NCBI GenBank assembly: GCA_031278255.1
Contig: JAITKU010000193.1
Span: 1-6,354 of the forward strand
Length of the DNA stretch: 6,354 nucleotides
Reading direction: 5' to 3'
Origin: Eubacteriales Family XIII. Incertae Sedis bacterium
Lineage (GTDB): Bacteria; Bacillota; Clostridia; Peptostreptococcales; Anaerovoracaceae
A model generated the notes under the pieces. The model made no database searches and was not told where the DNA came from. It saw nothing but the letters and a program-made list of their open reading frames with translations. Positions 1 to 6,179 of the stretch are shown one piece after another. The translations under genes were made by a program, and so were the position numbers. Every line of letters begins with the position of its first letter. Position 1 is the stretch's first letter.

Positions 1-141
1 TACATGCACCTCGCCTCGCTGAACAGAGGCATACTCATGACGCCCTTCCACAACATGGCGCTGATCTCCGCGGCGACGACGGAGGCGGACATAGACCGGC
101 ACACGGCCGTGTTCGATGAAATCGTCGGGTATATACTGTAG
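1..141 (+). CDS. Class III (glutamate-1-semialdehyde aminomutase-like) aminotransferase, C-terminal fragment
   Basis: This open frame enters from the left edge and ends at TAG (139-141), giving the last 46 residues of a protein. The segment LNRGILMTPFHNMALIS, followed by ATTEADIDRHTAVFDE, matches my recollection of the C-terminal small domain of PLP-dependent class III aminotransferases related to glutamate-1-semialdehyde 2,1-aminomutase. Such enzymes move an amino group using pyridoxal phosphate in the cytoplasm. The catalytic lysine and the cofactor-binding loops lie outside the window, so the true substrate cannot be told. True HemL and the many GSA-like aminotransferases of unknown substrate look alike in this part. 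The gene is convergent with the minus-strand cluster, and the two stop codons are about 95 nt apart. The family call is fairly secure; the specific function is not. Confidence 0.72.
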   Translation, partial: YMHLASLNRGILMTPFHNMALISAATTEADIDRHTAVFDEIVGYIL

Positions 142-236
142 GGAACAAGCGCTTCGCGGGAAAAATCCAAAAACCGCGCCGCGGGTCCATACATGACGGG
201 TCGCCGAATCCGACAAGGGACGGCGCTCCGCGTTTT
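142..236. other. Convergent intergenic region between aminotransferase and lipid kinase
   Basis: This is a short gap between two convergent genes, with no credible coding sequence. It contains the palindrome CCGCGCCGCGG at 174-184 with A-tracts on its left (161-165 and 169-173), which read as T-tracts on the minus strand. It also contains a six-T run at 233-238 that overlaps the last codons of the lipid kinase. Both are the kind of elements expected where transcription from both sides must stop, but neither forms a textbook long-stem terminator. Confidence 0.5.
161..184 (-). terminator. Weak candidate intrinsic terminator for the minus-strand cluster
   Basis: Read on the minus strand, the GC-only palindrome CCGCGGCGCGG (184 to 174) is followed directly by TTTTTGGATTTTT (173 to 161). 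It lies 53 nt beyond the lipid kinase stop codon. A GC hairpin followed by a T-tract is the form of a Rho-independent terminator. However, the stem is realistically only four base pairs around a three-base loop, which is short. The position is right but the structure is weak. Confidence 0.3.
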
Positions 237-1241
237 TTATGACGACAGGGGTGTTTGCGCTGCCGATGAATCCGAAGTTCCGCCGCCTTGGGGCTGTGTC
301 CGCCTTTTCGGAAGCACAAATCGGATCGCGTTCGGCACGATCCGAAAGGAAACGCTTTTCGTGCGAAACACGTCCCCATCCACGGCTATATGCACCGATT
401 CGTCCGAGGAAACGCGCAGGCCCTTGCAGCGCCTGTAGAGCAGTATATCCCGCGCGCGCGGCTCCGTGAAATGCTTTCCCTCGTGGTATTTGGGCAGGAG
501 GGACAAAAAAGTGCGCCGCGTCACATCCTTCGCGATGAACACGTCCAATATGCCGTCCGTCGGATCGGCGTCGGGCGCGCCCCGGAAGCCGCCCCCGCAA
601 TACGCCCCGTTCGCAATCGCCGTCAGCAGGATCCGCTCCCGCAGTTCCTCCCCGTCGTCGAACGCGAAATGCAGCCTCCAAGCTTTTTTGCGTATGAGCG
701 CAATGCCCACGCCGCCGATGTACGCCGCAACGCCGCCGACGAAGGGGTGGGTCTTCAGGCGTTCCGCCCAAAGCACCGCCTCCGAGTCGAAACCGATGTT
801 GCACATATTTGCGGCAAGCTTGCATCTGTCCGCGCCCGCTTCCTCGTCATGGAAAGCATAGGAAATCGCGTCCATGGGGACCGCGACGCCGGCGATCAGA
901 TGTTCGAGGTCGCAAAAATCCCGTGCGGGCGCAAAGCTGCGCACCAGATCGTTGCCGGTCCCGGCCGGCAGGACGGTCATCTCCGCGTGCGGAAAGCCGT
1001 ATATGCCGTTCAGCACCTCGTTCACGGTGCCGTCACCGCCGCAGGCGTAAAAGCGCAGCCGCCCCGCCGGGGCCTCGGCGCATCGCTCCCGGACGTAAAA
1101 TTCGGCTTCCCGCGGGCCCGTGGTGCGGTGCAGCACGCAATCGAGCTGCGCGGATTTTACGGCTGCCGCAATGGCGGGCAGGCATTTCTTGATCGCGGCC
1201 CCCTTGCCGGCCGCCGGATTCAAGACAAAGATGTGTTTCAT
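237..1241 (-). CDS. Diacylglycerol kinase-family lipid kinase (DagK/YegS/BmrU-like)
   Basis: This is a 334-residue protein of the DAGK catalytic (LCB5/YegS) family, which phosphorylates diacylglycerol or a related lipid alcohol with ATP at the inner face of the membrane. In bacteria these enzymes mostly recycle diacylglycerol into phospholipid synthesis. The diagnostic motifs are in order: NPAAGKG (residues 8-14), the nucleotide-binding GGDGT (68-72) followed by NEVLNG, and PAGTGND (92-98). The C-terminal beta-sandwich half has CGGGF (215-219) and an acidic PDADPTDG stretch (221-228), and VDGD (287-290) stands where the family has a DGE-type element. Length is normal for the family (about 290-340). 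Residues from about 311 form a polar, low-complexity tail (QPQGGGTSDSS) that is probably disordered. There is no signal peptide or membrane helix, as expected for a peripheral enzyme. The ATG at 1239-1241 is preceded by a weak GGAAAG site (1251-1256) with 9 nt spacing. The substrate could also be another lipid, such as undecaprenol or a sphingoid-like base; sequence alone does not decide. Confidence 0.93.
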   Translation of the reverse strand: MKHIFVLNPAAGKGAAIKKCLPAIAAAVKSAQLDCVLHRTTGPREAEFYVRERCAEAPAGRLRFYACGGDGTVNEVLNGIYGFPHAEMTVLPAGTGNDLVRSFAPARDFCDLEHLIAGVAVPMDAISYAFHDEEAGADRCKLAANMCNIGFDSEAVLWAERLKTHPFVGGVAAYIGGVGIALIRKKAWRLHFAFDDGEELRERILLTAIANGAYCGGGFRGAPDADPTDGILDVFIAKDVTRRTFLSLLPKYHEGKHFTEPRARDILLYRRCKGLRVSSDESVHIAVDGDVFRTKSVSFRIVPNAIRFVLPKRRTQPQGGGTSDSSAAQTPLSS

Positions 1242-1264
1242 GCGTTTTCGCTTTCCGTGCCGCT

Positions 1265-1291
1265 CCGGCGCGCGGAAAACCGGGGCGCCGG
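1265..1291. repeat. GC-rich inverted repeat between HepT-like gene and lipid kinase
   Basis: CCGGCGC (1265-1271) and GCGCCGG (1285-1291) are perfect 7-bp inverted arms around a 13-nt loop. They lie in the 63-nt gap between the HepT-like stop codon and the lipid kinase start. Neither strand has a T-tract directly after it, so it is not a standard terminator. It could be an mRNA-stabilising or attenuating hairpin that separates expression of the toxin-antitoxin pair from the kinase, or a chance structure in GC-rich DNA. Confidence 0.4.
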
Positions 1292-1304
1292 CCGCTTTGC
1301 CTTG

Positions 1305-1610
1305 TTACACATCGCCGTTCCGCGCATCCGCTTCCTCCAAGGCTTGCAAGAATATCTGCCTGTTTTTCTCCCGCTCGGACGCTCCGAACAATTCCTTGCC
1401 GAGATCGCTCTCTATCCGGTTCACGGCAGCAATCAATTCCGGAATGCTCTCCGTTGCCGTTTGCCAAATCACAGAAAAATCCACTTCTTCGTAATCGTGA
1501 ACAATCACATTTCCGAGGAATGATTCATAATCCACGCCGGCGATGAAACCGCTGACGATACGGGCCTCCTCACGCATTTTCGCTAAACGCCTCCGGTCGC
1601 GTATTTCCAT
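1305..1610 (-). CDS. hepT: HepT-like (DUF86, HEPN) protein with an apparent internal deletion
   Basis: This is a 101-residue protein related to HepT, the HEPN ribonuclease toxin of HEPN/MNT toxin-antitoxin systems. The N-terminus (RDRRRLAKMREEARIVSGFI) matches the first HEPN helix as I know it. The part after residue 35 (IVHDYEEVDFSVIWQT, then a leucine-rich helix) matches the catalytic end, with the HXY signature at His38-Asp39-Tyr40. Normally 40-45 residues separate these parts: the QDAVxRxxxxIGEA helix and a Pro-Trp segment leading into the RN of the RX4-6HXY motif. Here SFL is joined directly to GNVIVHDY, and Gly33 stands where the catalytic Arg should be. No Arg lies 5-7 residues before His38. 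RNase activity is therefore doubtful. The ATG at 1608-1610 has an AGGTGG site (1620-1625) 9 nt upstream, inside the MNT gene, and the two frames overlap by 41 nt. It may be a disarmed toxin or a reduced HEPN variant. Family confidence is good; activity is unlikely. Confidence 0.8.
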   Translation of the reverse strand: MEIRDRRRLAKMREEARIVSGFIAGVDYESFLGNVIVHDYEEVDFSVIWQTATESIPELIAAVNRIESDLGKELFGASEREKNRQIFLQALEEADARNGDV

Positions 1611-1887
1611 AGCATTTCACCACCTTTTCTATGTGCAAATGGGTTCCGGGGGACAAGGGCAATCGAATGACATCCACACCCCTGCTCAGCATTTCTTCCA
1701 AATCGCAGGCCAAGCCCGCGATGTAAAACAAAGAAACAAAGGGTGTTCCGAAGTCGACAAGCATATCCAAATCGCTGTCCTCGGTCTGTGTGCCTCGCGC
1801 ATACGAACCAAAGTAGTAAGCGTTCTTTATTTGATATTTCGGCGCGGCTTTCCCGACCGCCCGGCATATTTCTTCATGTGTCAGCAT
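1570..1887 (-). CDS. mntA: MNT-domain minimal nucleotidyltransferase antitoxin (MntA-like)
   Basis: This is a 105-residue minimal nucleotidyltransferase of the DNA polymerase beta superfamily. Well-studied relatives act as the antitoxin by transferring AMP groups from ATP to the tyrosine of HepT's RX4HXY motif, which blocks the ribonuclease. The active site is textbook: Gly27-Ser28, ten residues, then Asp39-x-Asp41 (GSYARG...SDLDMLVDF), with a likely third metal-binding aspartate at Asp72 (GVDVIRLP). Length is normal. The ATG at 1885-1887 has an AGGGGA ribosome binding site (1893-1898) 5 nt upstream. The gene starts 40 nt after the giant activase stop codon and runs 41 nt into the HepT-like gene, so the two are probably translationally coupled. 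The last 13 or so residues are read from DNA that also carries the HepT start, and they may add little to function. Base composition here is lower in GC than in the flanking genes. An alternative is a lone nucleotidyltransferase of other function, but the adjacent HepT relative makes the toxin-antitoxin role much more likely. Confidence 0.88.
   Translation of the reverse strand: MLTHEEICRAVGKAAPKYQIKNAYYFGSYARGTQTEDSDLDMLVDFGTPFVSLFYIAGLACDLEEMLSRGVDVIRLPLSPGTHLHIEKVVKCYGNTRPEAFSENA
1620..1625 (-). promoter_or_regulatory. Internal ribosome binding site for the HepT-like gene
   Basis: AGGTGG lies 9 nt upstream of the HepT-like ATG and within the coding sequence of the MNT gene. It supports the ATG at 1608-1610 as the real start. 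It also means that ribosomes finishing the antitoxin would pass directly over the toxin start. Confidence 0.6.
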
Positions 1888-1927
1888 CGCAGTCCCCTAT
1901 CCCCGTCAATCGAAGCGCGCGGCGGCG

Positions 1928-4900
1928 TCAGACGCTCAGGGCCGACTTCTTCTCCATGTTCTTGTACGCGGTGGCCATCATGAGCTTGATGCGGTTCAGC
2001 TGGTTCACGTCGCTGGCGCCCGGATCGTAGTCTATGGCCGCGATGTTCGCCAGCGGATTGTACTTGCGCAGGGCCTTCATCATGCCCTTGCCCGTGATGT
2101 GATTCGGCAGGCAGGCAAAGGGCTGGAGGCAGACGATGTTCTCCACGCCGCTGTCGATCAGCTCCACCATCTCGCCGGTCAGGAGCCAGCCCTCCCCGCA
2201 CTGGTTCCCTATCGAGAGGATCTTCTCCGCCTTCTCCGCGAGCGCGCCGATCTCGAGCGGCGCGTGGAAGCGCGCGCTGCCCGCGAGCGCCACGCGCGCG
2301 GGCTTCCTGTACCACTCGACGATCCGGATCGCCGTGTTGTTCGCGAACATCGCGTTGTACCCGCCCGAGAGCTCGCGGAAATTGTACGCCTTGCTGTGCA
2401 TGCCGTAGAGGAAGAAGTCTATCAGATCGAGGACCACCGCCTCGCCGCCCTCGTCCTCGATGATCTTCACGATATCGTTGTTGGCCGTCGGATGGTATTT
2501 GACCAGGATCTCGCCGACGACGCCCACCTTGGGCTTTCGGTGCGGCAGCAGGGGCAGCTTGTCAAAGTCGTCGACAAGACCCTTGAGCGCGTGCTTGTAA
2601 TCGCGCGGGCGCATGAAGCCGATCCGCGCGCGTATCCGCTCCGACCATTCCGCCGCAAGGCGGTCGGCCGCGCCGCTTTCCGCCTCGTAGGGCCGCACGG
2701 CGTACAGTACGCGCATCATGACATCGCCGACGACAAGCGCCATGATCGCCTTTTCCGCGAGAGCCGGCGTGATCCGAAAGCCCGGATTCGACTCGAGGCC
2801 CGCAAGGTTCGCGGAAACGACGGGCACCTGCTCCAGCTTGAGCTGCAAGAGCGCCTTGCGCAGCAGCGCGACGTAGTTGCTGGCCCTGCAGCCGCCGCCC
2901 GTCTGCGACATGAACACGGCCGTGCGTTCCGTGTCGCACGCGCCGGACTTGAGATACGAGATGATCTGCCCGAGCGACACGATGGTCGGATAGCAGACGT
3001 CGTTGTTGATGTATTTCAAGCCCTCCTCGACCGCGTGGACATCCACGGGGGGCAGCAGCTTCGCGTTGTAGCCGCAGGCGTTCAGCACCGGTTCGAGGAA
3101 TTGGAAATGCACCGGCGACATCTGCGGGATCAGGATGGTGTAATCCCGTTTCATCGCCCGCGTGAACACGCGCCGCTCAAAGCCATACGGCGCGTCCGCG
3201 CAGCGTATGCCGTTCTTCTCGCGTTCCTCCATCGCGGCCTTGAGCGAGCGGATGCGGATGCGCGCCGCGCCGAGGCCCGCGCCCTCGTCTATCTTCAGAA
3301 GCGTGTACAGCTTGTTCTTGCGCGTCAAGATCTCCTCGACCTGATCCGTCGTGACCGCGTCGAGGCCGCAGCCAAAGGAGTTGAGCTGCACGAGCTCAAG
3401 GTCGTCGTTTTTGCCCGCGACGACGGCGGCCCGGTACAGCCGCGCATGATACGTCCACTGGTCCAGCACGCGCAGCGGCCGCTCCGTTTCCGCGAAGTGC
3501 GCGACGGAATCCTCCGTCATAACGGCGATGCCGAAGGAGGTGATCAGGGTGTCGATGCCGTGATTGACCTCCGGATCGAGGTGATAGGGCCGGCCCGCCA
3601 GCACGACGGCCTTGCACTTGTTGCTCCTGACGTATTTCAACGCCTCCGCCCCGCTGCGCTTGATATCGTCCTTGAAGCGTTTGTCCTCGAGCCGCGCCTC
3701 GCAGACGGCGGTTTCCACCTCGCTCCGCTTGATATGAAGGTCCTTGAGCTCCGCGCAGAGCCGCTTCACCAGCCGGTCGTCCGCATCGTATGGCAGGAAG
3801 GGATGCCAAAACACGACGCCGTTTTCCTCAAAGAGGTCGTCCATGTTGTTGGCTATGACCTCGGGATAGGTCGCCACGACGGGACAGTTGTAATGGTTAT
3901 CGGCACTGCTGTCCTCGTCCCGCTCGTAATTGACGCTCGGATAGAATATGCGCTTGACGCCCCGGTCCACGAGCCATTTTATATGGCCGTGTACGAGCTT
4001 CGCGGGATAGCAGATCGTATCCGACGAAATCGTCTCCATGCCGTTTTCGTAGATCGACTTGGACGAGGGCGGCGACAGCATAACGTGAAAGCCCAGCTTC
4101 GTGAAAAAGGTGAACCAGAACGGGTAATTCTCGTGCATGTTCAGCACGCGCGGAATGCCGATCACGCCGCGCGGCGCGTAAGCCGCGTCAAGCGGTTCGT
4201 AGGAGAACAGGCGCTTATACTTGTACGCAAACAGATTCGGCAATTCGGAATCGCGCTTCTCGGCGCCGATACCCTTTTCACAGCGATTGCCCGTGATGAA
4301 GCGCTTGCCGCCCTTGAACCTGTTGATCGTGAGCAGGCAGTTGTTTTCGCATTTTTTGCAGCGCGCGTGGCTCGTTTCCACGCTGAACGCGTCCAGTTCG
4401 ACGGCGGAAAGTATGCTCGATTCCACGCCCTCCACCCGATTTTCCCGCGCGAGCAGCGCGGCGCCGTAGGCGCCCATATTGCCGGCGATATCGGGGCGAA
4501 CAACCTCGCGGCCCATGATGATCTCAATGCTCCGCAGCACCGCGTTGTTCAGAAAGGTTCCGCCCTGCACGACGATCTTTTCGCCGGCCTCCTCCGCGTC
4601 GCGCAGCTTGATCACCTTGTAGAGCGCGTTCTTCACGACGGAGCAGGACAGGCCGGCCGAGATATCGCCTATCGTCGCGCCCTCCTTTTGCGCCTGCTTC
4701 ACCTTTGAATTCATAAACACCGTGCAGCGCGTCCCGAGGTCCACGGGCGCCTTGGCGAAGAGGGCCTCCTGCGCAAAAGCCTCCACATCCATGTTAACGG
4801 ATTTGGAATAGGTCTCGATAAAGGAACCGCAGCCGGAGGAACAGGCCTCGTTCAGCATGATGTTGTAGATGGCGCCGCCTTTTATCTTCATGCACTTCAT

Positions 4901-6163
4901 GTCCTGCCCGCCGATATCGAGTATGAACGTGACGCCCGGGAGGAATTCCTCGGCGGCCTTGTAGTGCGCGATGGTCTCGATCTCGCCCATATCCACCCGG
5001 TAGGCGGTCTTGATCAGGCCCTCTCCGTAGCCCGTGACCGCGGCGTTTGCGATCCTCGAACGCTCGTTCATCCGGGAATACAGTTCCCACAGCATCTGCC
5101 GCACGGCATCCAAGGGTTTTCCCTCGTTGTTCTTGTAAAACGAATAGAGGATGTGCTTCTCGTCGTCGATCACGACGGCCTTGGTGGTGGTGGAGCCGGC
5201 GTCTATACCGAGGAAGAGTTCGCCCTTGGCTTTCTTTAGGTCCCTGCGAATCGCCCTGTTTTTGTCGTGCCTCTTGCGAAATTCCTCGTATTCCGCAAAA
5301 TCCCGAAACAGGGGCGCGATATGCTTCGTGTCGTTCAGAAAGGCGCGGTCCGCATCGCGGATCGCCGCAAGGAGGGCGCCCGTCGTGCGGCTCTCCCGCT
5401 TTTCCGCGAGCAGGGCGGCGCCCATGGCCACAAAATACTCGGAATCCGCGGGAAACAGGATGTTCTTGCGCGAGAGACCGAGGGTTTCGGCGAAACGCTT
5501 GCGCAATTCCGGCAGGAAAGCGAGGGGGCCGCCGAGGAAAGCCACCTTGCCGCGTATGGTCCTGCCGCACGCAAGGCCGCTGATCGTCTGGTTGACGACA
5601 GCCTGAAAGATGGACGCCGCCAGGTCCTCCATGCGCGCGCCCTCGTTGATCAGGGGCTGTATATCCGTCTTGGCGAACACGCCGCAACGGGCGGCGATCG
5701 GATAGATCAGCTTGTGGGCGGCGGCCTTTTTGTTGAGTCCGGCCGCGTCCGTATTCAGGAGAACGGCCATCTGGTCGATGAAAGCGCCCGTGCCGCCGGC
5801 ACAGGTCCCGTTCATGCGCTGTTCCGTCGTGGCCCCGTAGAACGTGATCTTCGCGTCCTCACCGCCCAGTTCTATCGCGACATCGGTTTCCGGAATCAGT
5901 TCCTCGACGGCCCGGCCGCACGCGACAACCTCCTGCTCAAAGGGAATGCCGAGCAGGGCGGAGAGCGACAGCCCGCCGGAACCCGTGACGACGGCCCGCA
6001 ATTCCCGCTCCGGGAAAGCGCGGAAGAGTTCCTCCGCAAACGCCGTCACCTTATCGAAAACGTTTGACATATGCCGTCCGTAACGGCGGAATACGATGTT
6101 GTTTTGATCGTCCAGCAACACGAGCTTTACCGTCGTGGAGCCGATATCCATTCCGAGTCTCAT
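1928..6163 (-). CDS. Giant fused acyl-CoA dehydratase activase: two BadF/BcrA ATPase modules plus two HgdA/B-like modules
   Basis: This 1411-residue fusion belongs to the 2-hydroxyacyl-CoA dehydratase activase group (BcrAD/BadFG plus DUF2229). Single-domain relatives are homodimers with one bridging [4Fe-4S] cluster; they use ATP to push a low-potential electron onto a dehydratase or a double-cubane protein. Domains: ASKHA module 1 (about 1-256) with DIGSTT at 6-11, ELGGED at 98-103, Cys121 (NGTCAGGTG) and Cys160 (AARCGVFAKTD). A charged linker follows. Module 2 (about 314-573) has GIDAGSTTTK from 319, DIGGQD at 416-421, Cys441 and Cys480. A knuckle has Cys602, Cys605, Cys609 and Cys628 (CKKCENNC, GNRCEKG). 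HgdA/B-like module A (about 666-980) has Cys718 (CYPAK), Cys760 and Cys932 (NSFGCG). Module B (about 1008-1411) has Cys1057 (CYPT), Cys1092 (GGGC) and Cys1351 (CLPNH). There is no signal peptide, so it is cytoplasmic. The frame is open to an ATG at 6235, but that codon overlaps the -10 box. The ATG at 6161-6163 has a GGGAG site 6 nt upstream and begins exactly at the family N-terminus. The family is firm; the physiological electron acceptor is unknown. Confidence 0.93.
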   Translation of the reverse strand: MRLGMDIGSTTVKLVLLDDQNNIVFRRYGRHMSNVFDKVTAFAEELFRAFPERELRAVVTGSGGLSLSALLGIPFEQEVVACGRAVEELIPETDVAIELGGEDAKITFYGATTEQRMNGTCAGGTGAFIDQMAVLLNTDAAGLNKKAAAHKLIYPIAARCGVFAKTDIQPLINEGARMEDLAASIFQAVVNQTISGLACGRTIRGKVAFLGGPLAFLPELRKRFAETLGLSRKNILFPADSEYFVAMGAALLAEKRESRTTGALLAAIRDADRAFLNDTKHIAPLFRDFAEYEEFRKRHDKNRAIRRDLKKAKGELFLGIDAGSTTTKAVVIDDEKHILYSFYKNNEGKPLDAVRQMLWELYSRMNERSRIANAAVTGYGEGLIKTAYRVDMGEIETIAHYKAAEEFLPGVTFILDIGGQDMKCMKIKGGAIYNIMLNEACSSGCGSFIETYSKSVNMDVEAFAQEALFAKAPVDLGTRCTVFMNSKVKQAQKEGATIGDISAGLSCSVVKNALYKVIKLRDAEEAGEKIVVQGGTFLNNAVLRSIEIIMGREVVRPDIAGNMGAYGAALLARENRVEGVESSILSAVELDAFSVETSHARCKKCENNCLLTINRFKGGKRFITGNRCEKGIGAEKRDSELPNLFAYKYKRLFSYEPLDAAYAPRGVIGIPRVLNMHENYPFWFTFFTKLGFHVMLSPPSSKSIYENGMETISSDTICYPAKLVHGHIKWLVDRGVKRIFYPSVNYERDEDSSADNHYNCPVVATYPEVIANNMDDLFEENGVVFWHPFLPYDADDRLVKRLCAELKDLHIKRSEVETAVCEARLEDKRFKDDIKRSGAEALKYVRSNKCKAVVLAGRPYHLDPEVNHGIDTLITSFGIAVMTEDSVAHFAETERPLRVLDQWTYHARLYRAAVVAGKNDDLELVQLNSFGCGLDAVTTDQVEEILTRKNKLYTLLKIDEGAGLGAARIRIRSLKAAMEEREKNGIRCADAPYGFERRVFTRAMKRDYTILIPQMSPVHFQFLEPVLNACGYNAKLLPPVDVHAVEEGLKYINNDVCYPTIVSLGQIISYLKSGACDTERTAVFMSQTGGGCRASNYVALLRKALLQLKLEQVPVVSANLAGLESNPGFRITPALAEKAIMALVVGDVMMRVLYAVRPYEAESGAADRLAAEWSERIRARIGFMRPRDYKHALKGLVDDFDKLPLLPHRKPKVGVVGEILVKYHPTANNDIVKIIEDEGGEAVVLDLIDFFLYGMHSKAYNFRELSGGYNAMFANNTAIRIVEWYRKPARVALAGSARFHAPLEIGALAEKAEKILSIGNQCGEGWLLTGEMVELIDSGVENIVCLQPFACLPNHITGKGMMKALRKYNPLANIAAIDYDPGASDVNQLNRIKLMMATAYKNMEKKSALSV

Positions 6164-6169
6164 AAGAAT

Positions 6170-6174
6170 CTCCC
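6170..6174 (-). promoter_or_regulatory. Ribosome binding site that fixes the activase start
   Basis: GGGAG lies 6 nt upstream of the ATG at 6161-6163. The two in-frame upstream ATGs (6176-6178 and 6233-6235) have no comparable site, and the farther one lies within the promoter. The N-terminal extension they would add (MIYYRRREV...) has no family counterpart. Confidence 0.75.
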
Positions 6175-6179
6175 GCATT

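Noticed and set aside
1265..1291. Reading the 7-bp inverted repeat as an intrinsic terminator for the toxin-antitoxin pair.
   Set aside because: No T-tract follows on the minus strand, so only an inverted repeat is reported.
288..1523. A 411-codon open frame on the plus strand covering the lipid kinase and most of the HepT-like gene.
   Set aside because: It is again in codon register with both minus-strand genes and has a composition typical of antisense translation (Arg/Ala/His-rich). The minus-strand frames carry DAGK and HEPN motifs.
1881..2315. A 144-codon minus-strand frame overlapping the end of the activase.
   Set aside because: It is an off-frame shadow of the conserved CLPNHITGKG region, made of Arg/Ala/Gly/Glu-rich low-complexity sequence.
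4280..4360. Possibility that the activase is two adjacent genes joined by a sequencing error near the cysteine knuckle.
   Set aside because: The frame is continuous across the hinge, there is no start codon with a ribosome site there, and proteins of about 1400 residues with this domain order are known in anaerobes.
2099..4708. An 869-codon open frame on the plus strand, antisense to the activase.
   Set aside because: It is in exact codon register opposite the activase, so its stops could arise only where the sense gene uses TTA, CTA or TCA codons, which GC-rich genes avoid. Its translation is rich in Arg, His, Val and Ala with no recognisable motif, and the sense frame has clear family motifs throughout.
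5267..6067. A 266-codon plus-strand open frame opposite the first ATPase module.
   Set aside because: It is antisense to DIGSTT/ELGGED/Cys-motif coding sequence, has no motif of its own and no ribosome site that stands out.
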